Below are positions 29,653-39,068 of a stretch of DNA of 51,108 nucleotides, one piece after another. Origin of the DNA: Actinomadura fibrosa. Its GTDB lineage: Bacteria > Actinomycetota > Actinomycetes > Streptosporangiales > Streptosporangiaceae. The stretch covers positions 1 to 51,108 of the forward strand of contig NZ_CAACUY010000048.1 of assembly GCF_900659615.1 (NCBI RefSeq), read 5' to 3'. The stretch's first letter is position 1. Every line of letters begins with the position of its first letter. The translations under genes were made by a program, and so were the position numbers. The notes beneath the pieces were generated by a model. The model ran no database searches, was not told where the DNA came from, and saw nothing but the letters and a program-made list of their open reading frames with translations.

Positions 29653-30867
29653 GTGGACGCGAGTTCGCGAGTCTCCTACAACCCGTTCGACTACGCCGTC
29701 CACGAGGACCCCTACCCCTTCTACGCGCGGCTCCGCGAGGAGGCGCCGCTCTACCGCGACGAGGAGCTCGGCTTCTGGGCGCTGTCCCGGCACGCCGACG
29801 TCGCGGCGGCGTTCCGCGACCATGTCACGTTCTCCAGCCGGAACGGCGTCTCCATCGAGCCGAGCGCGTGGGGTCCGGACGCGCACCGGACGATGTCGTT
29901 CCTCGGCCTCGACCCGCCGAGCCACACCCGCATGCGGACGCTCGTCTCGAAGGGCTTCACGCCCCGGCGGGTCAAGGAGATGGGCCCCGGCATCCTGGAG
30001 CTGACCCGCCGCCACCTGGAGCCCGCGCTGGAGAAGGGCGAGTTCGACTTCGTCGCCGACTTCGCCGGCCTGCTGCCCATGGACGTCATCTCGCGGATGA
30101 TGGGCGTCCCCGAGGCCGACCGGGCGGAGGTGCGCAGGCTCGCGGACCTGGTCGTCCACCGCGAGGAGGGACTGAACGACGTCCCGCCCGCCGGGATCGA
30201 CGCCGCCCTCACCCTCGTCGCCTACTACCAGGACATGGTCGCGGAGCGGCGACGCGCCCCGGCGGACGACCTGACCTCCGCGCTGCTCGAAGCGGAGATC
30301 GACGGCGACCGGCTCGGCGACGGCGAGGTCATCGCGTTCCTGTTCCTCATGGTCGTCGCCGGGAACGAGACGACGACCAAGCTGCTGGCCAACGCCCTGT
30401 ACTGGGGGTCGCTCAACCCCGGCGAGGCCGCCAAGCCGTTCGCCGACCCGGCGCGGGTGGACGACTGGGTGGAGGAGACCCTCCGCTACGACACCTCCAG
30501 CCAGATGCTCGCCCGGACGGTCGCCCGCGACGTCACCCTGCACGGGCGGCGCGTCCCGGAGGGGGAGCGGATGCTGCTGCTGGTCGGGTCCGCGAACCGC
30601 GACCCGCGGGCGTTCGAGCGGCCCGACGCCTACGACCTCGACCGCGACACCTCGCGGCTCGTCAGCTTCGGCGGCGGCCGGCACTTCTGCCTCGGCGCGA
30701 ACCTCGCCCGGCTGGAGGCGCGGATCGCGCTGACCGAGCTGGTGCGGCACGTCGCGTCCTACGAGGTCGACCGGGAGCGCGCCCGGCGCGTGCACTCGGT
30801 GAACGTCCGCGGCTTCGCGTCCCTGCCCGTCCGGGTCGCGCTTCGCCGGACGATGTGCGCGTCCTAG
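29653..30867 (+). CDS. Cytochrome P450
   Basis: 404 residues from the GTG at 29653, eight bases after GAGG; a GTG at 29644 is a possible alternative. The I-helix AGNETTT, K-helix EETLR (ExxR) and heme loop FGGGRHFCLG with the Cys ligand are intact. A soluble class I bacterial P450 that needs ferredoxin and reductase; no ferredoxin gene is adjacent. It follows TetR by 10 bp and is likely in the same transcript. Its stop overlaps the convergent DUF3515 stop (CTAG, 30864-30867). Confidence 0.95.
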   Translation: MDASSRVSYNPFDYAVHEDPYPFYARLREEAPLYRDEELGFWALSRHADVAAAFRDHVTFSSRNGVSIEPSAWGPDAHRTMSFLGLDPPSHTRMRTLVSKGFTPRRVKEMGPGILELTRRHLEPALEKGEFDFVADFAGLLPMDVISRMMGVPEADRAEVRRLADLVVHREEGLNDVPPAGIDAALTLVAYYQDMVAERRRAPADDLTSALLEAEIDGDRLGDGEVIAFLFLMVVAGNETTTKLLANALYWGSLNPGEAAKPFADPARVDDWVEETLRYDTSSQMLARTVARDVTLHGRRVPEGERMLLLVGSANRDPRAFERPDAYDLDRDTSRLVSFGGGRHFCLGANLARLEARIALTELVRHVASYEVDRERARRVHSVNVRGFASLPVRVALRRTMCAS

Positions 30868-31298
30868 ATCTGCCCTTCCGGCTTCGGCGGGATCGTCGCC
30901 CTGATGGCGGTGCCCAGCTCGATCAGGACGTCGCCCGGCGGGGTGTACTTGACCGGGACGGTCACCTCGACATAGGCCTGCCGTGCCACGGCGGTCCATG
31001 TGACCGGGCGGGCGACGGGCTCGCCGAACCAGTCGATCCCGTTGATCGTCACGAGCTGCGACTCGGGCCGCAGCGCGCTCGGCCGGGGCACCCCGCAGCG
31101 CAGCGCGATCGCGGGCGACCCCCACGCGGCCGTCAGCGGCGAGTCGGGGGAGGTGTCGCGCGCGCCCTGCCCGTGCACCTTCTCGGGGAGCCGCAGGCCC
31201 TCGCACAATCGTGCGGTCGCCGCGTCCGGACGGGGGACGGGGACCTGCACCGCCGTGTCGCCGCACGCGGCCGCGAGCAGGACCAGGCCCGCGAGCAC
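30864..31298 (-). CDS. DUF3515 family lipoprotein
   Basis: About 144 residues if started at the GTG at 31298, giving MLAGLVLLAAAC, a lipobox with almost no positive n-region. The frame extends upstream as ARRRGRPARAGA, which would be a proper n-region, but no ATG, GTG or TTG exists there until an ATG at 31433 deep inside the AsnC gene. The mature part (VTINGIDWFGEPV, YVEVTVPVKYTPPGDVL) fits actinobacterial DUF3515 proteins, which usually neighbour thiL. The true start is unresolved. Confidence 0.75.
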   Translation of the reverse strand: MLAGLVLLAAACGDTAVQVPVPRPDAATARLCEGLRLPEKVHGQGARDTSPDSPLTAAWGSPAIALRCGVPRPSALRPESQLVTINGIDWFGEPVARPVTWTAVARQAYVEVTVPVKYTPPGDVLIELGTAIRATIPPKPEGQI

Positions 31299-31341
31299 CG
31301 CGCCCGCGCGGGCCGGCCGGCCGCGGCGCCGCGCCGGCGCG

Positions 31342-31575
31342 CTAGATGTGGACGATCGGGCACGTGAGGGTGCGGGTGATCCCCTCCACCGCCTGGATCT
31401 GCGCGACGACGAGCTTGCCCAGCTCGTCAACATTCCGCGCCTCCGCTCGGACGATCACGTCGTAGGGACCCGTGACGTCCTCCGCCAGGGTGACCCCGGG
31501 GATGCCGGCGATCTCGCCGGCGACCTCGGCCGCCTTGCCGACTTCGGTCTGGATGAGGATGTAGGCCTGCACCAT
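31342..31575 (-). CDS. AsnC/Lrp ligand-binding (RAM) domain protein without HTH
   Basis: 77 residues from the ATG at 31575 (GGGGAGGACGTG upstream). MVQAYILIQTEVGKAAEVAGEI, GPYDVIVRAEARNVDELGKLV and GITRTLTCPIVHI make up a complete RAM domain. No DNA-binding domain is present or encoded nearby, so it may bind amino acids or another Lrp-type protein as a stand-alone sensor. Divergent from thiL and upstream of DUF3515, an arrangement common in actinobacteria. Confidence 0.9.
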   Translation of the reverse strand: MVQAYILIQTEVGKAAEVAGEIAGIPGVTLAEDVTGPYDVIVRAEARNVDELGKLVVAQIQAVEGITRTLTCPIVHI

Positions 31576-31724
31576 CACGTCCTCCCCGGGCGGAGAAATA
31601 GCCGTCGGACGGTCACCGTATCGTGTTACGCGCCGCGACGGGCGGCCGGGGGTGTCCGAGATTGTTCCTTTTCCCCCTGCCCGCGCGCGTTGATCCGGAC
31701 GGCGGGGAAGCGGGAACGGGACGC

Positions 31725-32645
31725 ATGGGAACGATCGGGGAGCTGGGCGAGTTCGGCCTCATCGGGAGGCTGACGCGGCGGCTGCCGCAGGCGTCCCCGG
31801 TGCTGCTCGGGCCGGGCGACGACGCGGCGGTGGTCGCCGCCCCGGACGGGCGGGTGGCCGCGACGGCCGACCTGCTCGTCGAGGGCCGCCACTTCCGCCG
31901 CGACTGGTCGGGCCCCTACGACATCGGCCGCAAGGCCGCCGCGCAGAACCTCGCCGACATCGCCGCCATGGGCGCCCGGCCGACCGCGCTGCTGGTCGGG
32001 TTCGCGGCCCCGCTCAGCACGGACACCGCCTGGGCCGAGCGGCTCTACGACGGCCTCGCCGACGAGTGCCGGGCCGTGGGGGCCTCGGTCGCCGGCGGCG
32101 ACGTCGTCGGTGCGTCCGAGATCACACTCGCCGTCACCGCGCTCGGCGACCTCGCCGGCCGGCCGCCGCTGACCCGGTCGGGGGCCCGCCCCGGCGACGT
32201 CGTGGCCGTCCGCGGCCGGCTCGGCCTGTCCGCCGCGGGGATGCGGCTCCTCGCCGAGGGGCGCGACGGCCCCGCCGAGCTGCTGCTGGCGCACCGGCGC
32301 CCGCAGCCGCCCTACGAGGCGGGGGAGGAGGCGCGGTCGCTCGGCGCCACCGCGCTGCTCGACGTCAGCGACGGGCTCGTCCAGGACCTCGGGCACATCG
32401 CCGCGGCCAGCGGGGTGCGGATCGACGTCGACTCCGCGGCCCTGCACGTCCCGGACGTCCTCGGTCCGGACGGGCTCCGCGACGTCCTGACCGGCGGCGA
32501 GGACCACGCGTTCGCCGGAACCTTCCCCCCGGCGGCCGCGCTGCCCCCGTCCTGGAACGCCGTCGGCGTCGTCGCGGAGGGGACGGGCGTGCGCGTGGAC
32601 GGGCGCCCGGCAGAGGGCGGCGGATGGGACCATTTCCGTCCTTGA
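31725..32645 (+). CDS. thiL: Thiamine-monophosphate kinase
   Basis: 306 residues from the ATG at 31725. GPGDDAAV near the N-terminus, ADLLVEGRHF, KAAAQNLADIAAMGA, GGDVVGAS and LLDVSDGLVQDLGH are PurM-type ThiL motifs. It phosphorylates thiamine phosphate to thiamine diphosphate. The GGEDH near residue 260 is standard. thiD lies two genes downstream, so two thiamine genes are clustered here although no TPP riboswitch is visible upstream. Confidence 0.95.
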   Translation: MGTIGELGEFGLIGRLTRRLPQASPVLLGPGDDAAVVAAPDGRVAATADLLVEGRHFRRDWSGPYDIGRKAAAQNLADIAAMGARPTALLVGFAAPLSTDTAWAERLYDGLADECRAVGASVAGGDVVGASEITLAVTALGDLAGRPPLTRSGARPGDVVAVRGRLGLSAAGMRLLAEGRDGPAELLLAHRRPQPPYEAGEEARSLGATALLDVSDGLVQDLGHIAAASGVRIDVDSAALHVPDVLGPDGLRDVLTGGEDHAFAGTFPPAAALPPSWNAVGVVAEGTGVRVDGRPAEGGGWDHFRP

Positions 32646-32746
32646 ACGCGGGCCGGACGGAGCGCGACGACTCGGGCGCGTTCCCGCATCCGGTAGGCAT
32701 GATCGGTACCGGTTTGGTATACATCCTGTGATCGAAGAGGAATGGG

Positions 32747-33703
32747 ATGGGACGACACACCAAGCACGAGCAACCGGACGACGAGCCCGCGCCGGACGCC
32801 CACGCGTCCCCGGGCCAGTTCTTCGGAGCCCCTCCCGGCCCCTCCTACGACGCCTTCTCCGGCCCGACGGACGACCAGGTCTTCGTGTCGTCCTACGAGC
32901 GCCCGTCCGCGCCGCCCGGCGGCCGGCAGCCCGCTCCTCCGCAGGCCGCGGAACGCCAGCACGGGCCGCCCGCCGGGTCCTTCTTCGCAGCGCCCGACGC
33001 CGGCGTCCGCGCGACCCGGCAGGACGTCCCGATCGCCTTCGGAACCCCGGCGCATACCGGTCAGGAAACCCCAGAGCGCGACGCCCGTCTCGACTACGGG
33101 GCGGCGGCATCCGACGCCCGCATCGGGCAGGACGACCGTACCGACGAGCCCGAGAGCCCGGGCTCCGGCGAGTCCCGCAAGAATCGCGTATCCCGGCTGT
33201 TCTCGCTGCTCCCCGTTCCCTTGCTTCCGATCGTCGCGCTGGTCGTCGCGGTGGGCATCGTCGCCTACGCGCTCAGCACCCAGCAGATCTCCCTCAACTT
33301 CGCCGGCGGCGCCCCCAAGGACCCGACCGGCAACGCGCAGGACAGCCAGGTCTCGCAGCGCGGTCCCGGGCAGCGGGCCAGCCGCGGTGCCGGACGCCCC
33401 GACGGCCTCGTGGTCGCGTTCAGGGTCGCCTCGCGCACCCCCGGCGCCTTCAGGGCCACCGCCACCATCACGAACCAGGGCGGCGCGCCCGTCACGAGCT
33501 GGGCCATCGCCTTCAAGATCCGGAACGCCTCGGTGCGGACCGTGACCGGCGGCACCGTCGTGCGGACCGGCGCGCTCGCCCACGTCCGCGGCGCGAGCAC
33601 GATCGCGCCCGGCGGGACCGTGCGGATCACCTTCACCGCCACCGGCACCCCCGCCAGGCCGTACTACTGCCTGCTGAACCGGCTCGCCTGCACGCTCGTC
33701 TGA
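32747..33703 (+). CDS. Membrane-anchored protein with extracellular CBM2-like domain
   Basis: 318 residues. A disordered Pro/Ala/Gly-rich cytoplasmic part (1-145), one membrane helix (about 156-178, LLPIVALVVAVGIVAYAL), a linker, and a beta-rich domain from ~220: ATATITNQGGAPVTSWAIAF, ASTIAPGGTVRITFTATG, ending CLLNRLACTLV. This matches the fold and paired cysteines of CBM2 cellulose-binding modules, though only some surface aromatic residues (Trp, Tyr) are kept, so carbohydrate binding is uncertain. It stands between thiL and thiD in its own unit. Confidence 0.75.
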   Translation: MGRHTKHEQPDDEPAPDAHASPGQFFGAPPGPSYDAFSGPTDDQVFVSSYERPSAPPGGRQPAPPQAAERQHGPPAGSFFAAPDAGVRATRQDVPIAFGTPAHTGQETPERDARLDYGAAASDARIGQDDRTDEPESPGSGESRKNRVSRLFSLLPVPLLPIVALVVAVGIVAYALSTQQISLNFAGGAPKDPTGNAQDSQVSQRGPGQRASRGAGRPDGLVVAFRVASRTPGAFRATATITNQGGAPVTSWAIAFKIRNASVRTVTGGTVVRTGALAHVRGASTIAPGGTVRITFTATGTPARPYYCLLNRLACTLV

Positions 33704-33769
33704 GCGCCTCCACCGCCCCGCCCGTGACGAAGTGCCACGATCCGGGCAGTCCGCCTTAGGGTGGACGGC

Positions 33770-34588
33770 ATGCCGCAGAACTCGCCCGCCCCCCGTCCGC
33801 AGGCCCCGCCGCTCGTCCTCACGATCGCGGGATCGGACTCGGGCGGAGGCGCCGGGATCCAGGCCGACCTGAAGACGATGCTCGCGTTCGGCGTGCACGG
33901 GATGAGCGTGATCGCCGCCGTCACCGCGCAGAACTCCCTCGGCGTCCAGGGCTACTGGGAGCTGCCGCCCGGGGCGGTGCGCGCCCAGCTCGACTCGGTG
34001 CTGTCCGACATCGGCGTGGACGCGATCAAGACCGGGATGCTGGCGTCCACGGCCCTCGTCGAGACGGTCGCCGAGGCGCTGCACGCCTCCGCCGCCCCCG
34101 CGGTCGTCGACCCGGTCGGCGTCTCCAAGCACGGCGACCCGCTCCTCGCGCCCGACGCCGTCGACGCCGTCCGGACGGCGCTGCTGCCCGCCGCGACCGT
34201 GGTCACGCCGAACCTGTACGAGGTCGAGCAGCTCACCGGCGTCAAGGTCGTGGACGAGTCGGGCCTGCGCGAGGCCGCCGAGGCCGTCCGGGCGCTCGGC
34301 CCCCGCTGGGTGCTGATCAAGGGCGGCCACCTGCCGGGCGAGCCCTGCGACCTGCTGTTCGACGGGGAGCGCGAGTACCGCTTCAGCGCCCCCCGGCACG
34401 ACAACCGGCACACCCACGGCACGGGCTGCACCCTCGCGTCCGCGATCGCGTCCCGGCTGGCGGTGGGCGACGACGTCCCGGCGGCGGTGGGCGCGGCCAA
34501 GGAGTACGTCACGGGCGCCATCGCCGCGGGCTTCCCCCTCGGCGCGGGCATAGGCCCCGTCGACCACGCCTGGCGCCACCGCACCTGA
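33770..34588 (+). CDS. thiD: Hydroxymethylpyrimidine (phosphate) kinase
   Basis: 272 residues from the ATG at 33770 (AGGGTGG upstream; a GTG at 33761 is less likely). TIAGSDSGGGAGIQADLKT, GVHGMSVIAAVTAQNS, VVDPVGVSKHGDPLL and THGTGCTLASAIAS are hallmark ThiD motifs. The usual VMVAKSG loop reads VVDPVGVSKHG. It phosphorylates HMP and HMP-P in thiamine biosynthesis. A terminator hairpin follows, shared with convergent rpmB. Confidence 0.95.
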   Translation: MPQNSPAPRPQAPPLVLTIAGSDSGGGAGIQADLKTMLAFGVHGMSVIAAVTAQNSLGVQGYWELPPGAVRAQLDSVLSDIGVDAIKTGMLASTALVETVAEALHASAAPAVVDPVGVSKHGDPLLAPDAVDAVRTALLPAATVVTPNLYEVEQLTGVKVVDESGLREAAEAVRALGPRWVLIKGGHLPGEPCDLLFDGEREYRFSAPRHDNRHTHGTGCTLASAIASRLAVGDDVPAAVGAAKEYVTGAIAAGFPLGAGIGPVDHAWRHRT

Positions 34589-34633
34589 CCCCGGCCCACC
34601 CAACGCGACAGTGGCTGGGGGTGGACATGCGAA

Positions 34634-34667
34634 AGTCGGCTCATCGCGTAGGTGCGATGAGCCGACT
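34634..34667. terminator. Bidirectional terminator between thiD and rpmB
   Basis: Perfect 14-bp arms AGTCGGCTCATCGC and its complement around GTAGGT, between convergent stops at 34588 and 34724. It could serve both strands. Confidence 0.85.
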
Positions 34668-34723
34668 CGAAGTTCGCTGATCCGCTGGCGCCCGGGTGGG
34701 CCCGGGGACTGCCGCGGGGGCCG

Positions 34724-34918
34724 TCAGACGGTCGGCTTGACGACCTTGCCGGCCTTGATGCAGGACGTGCAGGCGTTGATCCGCTTGGTGCTGCCGTTCA
34801 CGACGGCGCGCACGCGCTGGATGTTGGGGTTCCAGCGGCGCGGGGTGCGGCGGTGCGAGTGGGAGACGCGCATGCCGAAACCGGGTCCCTTGCCGCAGAC
34901 GTCGCAGACGGAAGCCAC
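34724..34918 (-). CDS. rpmB: 50S ribosomal protein L28
   Basis: 64 residues from the GTG at 34918 (GGAG seven bases upstream); a TTG start at 34930 would be longer than usual. ASVCDVCGKGPGFGMRVSHSHRRTPRRWNPN, given here only as the family pattern, is the L28 N-terminus. CDVC and CTSC make the zinc-binding (C+) form. Actinobacteria often have a second zinc-free L28 expressed in zinc limitation; it is not in this window. Confidence 0.95.
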   Translation of the reverse strand: MASVCDVCGKGPGFGMRVSHSHRRTPRRWNPNIQRVRAVVNGSTKRINACTSCIKAGKVVKPTV

Positions 34919-35174
34919 GGGAAACTCCAAGTGGGTGTCGATGCTCTGAACGGAGCGCCGCCCGTCGCCGTCGCCGCGGCGAGCCGGACATCGTGGGCGC
35001 TACCTGATGGCGCCCCGGGACGAGGCGCACGAATCAGAGTAGCCGACGGCGCGTCGGGTAGGCGAATCGGCCGGGACCTACCAGGGGTTCGGCGCCGTCC
35101 GGCCGGTTCCCTTGGAACGGGTCCGCACGGTACAGAAGTAGCGCATGTCCGGGCGGCGGAAGGAAGGGGCAGGT

Positions 35175-36812
35175 GTGGGCGGAGTCCTCGACGGGGCGGC
35201 GGTACGGCGGTGGAGCAGGCTCGCGGCGGACGCGCTCGGCCGGACCCGGGGGGAGATCGACGCGCTGAACGTCTTCCCCGTCCCGGACGGGGACACCGGC
35301 ACCAACCTGCATCTGACGGTGCTCGCGGCGGCCGACGCGGTGGACGAGCTCCCGGCCGGGGCGGGCCTCGCCGAGACGTGGCGGGCGCTGGCCCAGGGGG
35401 CGCTGCTCGGTGCCCGGGGCAACTCCGGCGTGATCCTCAGCCAGGTGTTCCGGGGTCTCGCGGACGTCCTCGGCCGGGTCGAGGAGGAGCCGGAAGGCGC
35501 GGCGCCCGGCGGCGGGGCGGGGTTCGCCGGGGCCTTGGAACACGCGTCGGGGCTCGCGCGGGGAGCGGTGGAGCATCCCGTCGAGGGAACGATCCTCAGC
35601 GTCCTGGCCGCCGCCGCGTCCGAGGCGTCCGCCGCGTCCAAGGGGGCCGAGGCGTCCGGAAGCGGCCTCGCCGGTGCCGTGCGCGCTGCGGCCGCCGGAG
35701 CTCGCCGGGCATTGCGCAGCACCACGAGCCAGCTCGACGTGCTCGCGCGCAGCGGTGTCGTCGACGCGGGCGCCGCCGGGCTCTGCGTGGTCCTCGACGC
35801 CCTCGCCGCCGTGGTCACCGACGAGTACCCGGAGCGCTACGAGGTGCCCGCCCGCACCGCCGGGCGGACGGCCCTGCCGGAGCCGGAACCCGAGACGCCA
35901 GGCCCCGGCTACGAGGTCATGTACCTGCTGGACGCCCCGGACGGCGCCGTCCACGAACTCCGGGAGAAGCTCGACGGGCTCGGCGACTCGCTCGTGGTCG
36001 TGGGCGGGGACGGGCTGTGGAACGTCCACGTCCACGTGGACGACGCCGGGGCGGCGATCGAGGCGGGTCTCGCCGCCGGGCACCCGCACCGCATCCGGGT
36101 GACCTACCTCCACGCCCCCCACGAGGACCCGCACGCGCCCCACGCGCCGCACCGCGGCCGCGCCGTGATCGCGGTGACCGCCGCCGGGGGGCTCGCGACG
36201 CTGTTCGAGGAGGCCGGCGCCCGCGTCGTCCGCCGCGAGCCGGGCACGGTGCCGCCGCTGGCGGTGCTGGCGGAGGCGATCCTGGCGGCCGGCGACGAGG
36301 TCGCCGTGCTGCCGAACGAGCCGGAGGTCCTCGCGCTCGCCGAGGCCGCCGCCGAGCGGGCCCGGGACGGCGGGGCGCGGATCGCGGTGGTGCCGACCAA
36401 GGCGTCCGTGCAGGGGATGGCGGCGCTCGCGGTGCACGATCCGATGCGCCGCTTCGCCGAGGACGTGATCGCGATGACCCGGGCCGCCGGGGCGACCCGC
36501 TTCGGGCATCTGGAGGTCGCCGCGGAGGAGGCGGTGACCAGCGTGGGCCTGTGCCAGCCCGGCGACGTCCTCGGCCTGATCGAGGGCGACGTCGCGATGA
36601 TCGGCGCGGACGTGGCCGGAGTGGCGTGCCAGGTCCTGGACCGGATGCTGTCGGGCGGCGGCGAGCTCGTCACGGTGATCGTGGGCACGCACGCGCCGCC
36701 GGGGCTCGCCGCGGCGCTGGAGGACCACCTGCGCGAGCGGCATCCCGACGTCGAGGTCGGCGTCTACGACGGCGGGCAGGAGCGGTACCCCGTTCTCATC
36801 GGCGTCGAGTGA
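35175..36812 (+). CDS. DAK2/DhaL domain protein, fatty-acid kinase (FakA)-like
   Basis: 545 residues from the GTG at 35175 (GGAAGG upstream); an ATG at 35145 is an alternative. NVFPVPDGDTGTNL supplies the Mg-nucleotide Asp residues of the DhaL/DAK2 fold, and GARGNSGVILSQ and DVLARSGVVDAGAAGL follow. The middle and C-terminal parts resemble the YloV/FakA_C domain (MYLLDAPD, VHVHVDDAG, VPTKASVQGMAAL). The FakA class phosphorylates fatty acids carried by FakB proteins. The gene commonly precedes recG, as here (33 bp gap). Confidence 0.85.
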   Translation: MGGVLDGAAVRRWSRLAADALGRTRGEIDALNVFPVPDGDTGTNLHLTVLAAADAVDELPAGAGLAETWRALAQGALLGARGNSGVILSQVFRGLADVLGRVEEEPEGAAPGGGAGFAGALEHASGLARGAVEHPVEGTILSVLAAAASEASAASKGAEASGSGLAGAVRAAAAGARRALRSTTSQLDVLARSGVVDAGAAGLCVVLDALAAVVTDEYPERYEVPARTAGRTALPEPEPETPGPGYEVMYLLDAPDGAVHELREKLDGLGDSLVVVGGDGLWNVHVHVDDAGAAIEAGLAAGHPHRIRVTYLHAPHEDPHAPHAPHRGRAVIAVTAAGGLATLFEEAGARVVRREPGTVPPLAVLAEAILAAGDEVAVLPNEPEVLALAEAAAERARDGGARIAVVPTKASVQGMAALAVHDPMRRFAEDVIAMTRAAGATRFGHLEVAAEEAVTSVGLCQPGDVLGLIEGDVAMIGADVAGVACQVLDRMLSGGGELVTVIVGTHAPPGLAAALEDHLRERHPDVEVGVYDGGQERYPVLIGVE

Positions 36813-36845
36813 ATCCCGTCACCGGCATGGGCTAGAAAAGACTGC

Positions 36846-39041
36846 GTGACGAATCTCGGCGAGCCGTTGCGCAAGGTCCTCGGCGACAAGACGGCCAAGG
36901 TGCTGGAGAAGGGCCTCGACCTGAGCACGGTCGGCGACCTGCTGCACCACTACCCGCGCCGTTACGCCCACCGGGGCGAGCTGACGCCGCTGAGCGGGCT
37001 CCAGGACGGCGAGCACGTCACGGTCATGGCGGAGGTCGTGAAGGTGCAGGGCCGCAGCCTGACCCGCAGCCCCGGCTACGTCCTGGAGATCACCGTCACG
37101 GACGGGACGGGCCAGCTCAAGCTGAGCTTCTTCGGCCGCAAGGGGTCCTACAAGGCCGAGCACGAGCTGTCCCCGGGCACCCGCGGCCTGTTCGCGGGCA
37201 AGATCAGCACCTACGTGCCGCGCAGCGGGAAGGCGCAGCGGCAGCTCACCCACCCGCAGTACAAGGTGGTCGCGGAGAAGACCGCCGAACAGGCCGCGCA
37301 GGAGTGGGCCGACGAGATCATCCCGATCTACCCGTCCACCAAGGGGCTGGACATCGAGACGATCGGCAAGTCCGTGCAGACCGTCCTCGACCAGCTCGAC
37401 CTGCCCGCCGACCCGATGCCCGCGGCGCTGCTCGGCCGCCGCCGCCTCATCGGGCTGCGCGAGGCGTACGAGGGCATCCACCGGCCGCGGAGCTGGGAGG
37501 AGCTGGGCCGGGCGCGGGCCCGGCTGAAGTGGGACGAGGCGTTCGTCGTCCAGATCGCGCTGGCGCGGCGGCGGCGGGCGGCGGCGGCCCTCCCGGCGAC
37601 GCCGCGCCCGCCGTCCTTCGGCGGCCTGCTCGCCGAGTTCGACCAGCGCCTGCCGTTCGAGCTGACCAAGGGCCAGCGCGAGGTCGGCGACGAGATCGCG
37701 GCCGACCTGGCGCTGGAGCATCCGATGCACCGCCTCCTCCAGGGCGACGTCGGCGCGGGCAAGACGGTGGTGGCGCTGCGGGCGATGCTCCAGGTCGTGG
37801 ACGGCGGCGGCCAGGCGGCGCTGCTCGCGCCGACGGAGGTCCTCGCCCAGCAGCACTACCGCTCGATCACCGGGATGCTCGGCGACCTCGCGCAGGCGGG
37901 GCAGCTCGGCGGCGCCGAGCACGCCACCCGGGTCGCGCTGCTGACCGGCTCGCAGGGCGCGAAGGCGCGCAAGGCGGCGCTGCTGGACGCGGCGTCCGGC
38001 GCGGCGGGCATCGTCGTCGGCACGCACGCGCTGCTCCAGGAGAGCGTGCAGTTCGCCGACCTCGGCCTGATCGTCGTGGACGAGCAGCACCGCTTCGGCG
38101 TCGAGCAGCGGGACGCGCTGCGCGAGAAGAGCGGCGGCGGCCGCCCGCACGTCCTCGTCATGACCGCGACGCCGATCCCGCGGACCGTCGCCATGACGGT
38201 CTTCGGCGACCTGGAGACCTCGGTGCTCGGCCAGCTCCCGGCGGGCCGCTCGAAGATCGACACGCATGTGGTGCCGCCGGAGCGGCCCGCGTTCCTCGCC
38301 CGGACCTGGGAGCGCATCCGGGAGGAGGCGGCGCAGGGCCGGCAGATCTACATCGTGTGCCCGCGGATCGGCGAGCAGGAGGGCGACGAGGGCGACGCCG
38401 TCCCGGCCGACGAGGGCGAGCGCGACCGCAGGTCCCCGCTCGGGATCATGGAGTTGCTGCCCAGGCTGGAGGAGCTGCTGTCCGGGCTGCGGATCGGCGT
38501 CCTGCACGGCAAGCTGCACCCCGACGAGAAGGACGCGGTGATGCGCCGCTTCACCGAGGGCGAGCTGGACGTCCTGCTCGCCACCACGGTCATCGAGGTC
38601 GGCGTGGACGTGCCCAACGCGACCGTCATGGTGATCATGGACGCGGACCGGTTCGGGGTGTCCCAGCTCCACCAGCTCCGCGGTCGCGTCGGCCGGGGCT
38701 CGCTGCACGGGCTGTGCCTGCTGGTGACCGACGCGGAGCCGGAGAGCAAGGCCCGCGAGCGGCTCGACGCGGTCGCCTCCACCACCGACGGGTTCAAGCT
38801 CTCGCGCCTCGACCTGGAGCAGCGCCGGGAGGGCGACGTGCTCGGCGCGGCGCAGGCGGGCCGCGCGTCGAGCCTGCGGCTGCTCACGCTCCAGAAGGAC
38901 GAGGACGTCATCCGCGACGCCAGGGAGGAGGCGTCCGCGCTGGTCGAGGCCGATCCCGACCTCGCGGACCACCCCGGCCTCGCCACCGTCCTCGACTCGC
39001 TCCTGGACGAGGACCGCGCCGGCTTCCTGGAGAAGGCCTGA
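36846..39041 (+). CDS. recG: ATP-dependent DNA helicase RecG
   Basis: 731 residues, normal length. N-terminal wedge/OB domain (HYPRRYAHRGE, VLEITVTDGTGQLKLSFF), then superfamily 2 helicase motifs: Walker A GDVGAGKT, motif II DEQHRFGVEQR, motif III MTATPIPRT, and the C-terminal QLRGRVGRG with the TRG region. It remodels stalled forks and branched DNA. The GTG start at 36846 is 33 bp after the DAK-like stop, so the two may be cotranscribed. Confidence 0.97.
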   Translation: MTNLGEPLRKVLGDKTAKVLEKGLDLSTVGDLLHHYPRRYAHRGELTPLSGLQDGEHVTVMAEVVKVQGRSLTRSPGYVLEITVTDGTGQLKLSFFGRKGSYKAEHELSPGTRGLFAGKISTYVPRSGKAQRQLTHPQYKVVAEKTAEQAAQEWADEIIPIYPSTKGLDIETIGKSVQTVLDQLDLPADPMPAALLGRRRLIGLREAYEGIHRPRSWEELGRARARLKWDEAFVVQIALARRRRAAAALPATPRPPSFGGLLAEFDQRLPFELTKGQREVGDEIAADLALEHPMHRLLQGDVGAGKTVVALRAMLQVVDGGGQAALLAPTEVLAQQHYRSITGMLGDLAQAGQLGGAEHATRVALLTGSQGAKARKAALLDAASGAAGIVVGTHALLQESVQFADLGLIVVDEQHRFGVEQRDALREKSGGGRPHVLVMTATPIPRTVAMTVFGDLETSVLGQLPAGRSKIDTHVVPPERPAFLARTWERIREEAAQGRQIYIVCPRIGEQEGDEGDAVPADEGERDRRSPLGIMELLPRLEELLSGLRIGVLHGKLHPDEKDAVMRRFTEGELDVLLATTVIEVGVDVPNATVMVIMDADRFGVSQLHQLRGRVGRGSLHGLCLLVTDAEPESKARERLDAVASTTDGFKLSRLDLEQRREGDVLGAAQAGRASSLRLLTLQKDEDVIRDAREEASALVEADPDLADHPGLATVLDSLLDEDRAGFLEKA

Positions 39042-39068
39042 GCCTCCCTATATTTCCGACTGATTAAG

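Noticed and set aside
31576..31724. TPP riboswitch upstream of thiL
   Set aside because: No THI-box-like CUGAGA core is present in this short divergent region.
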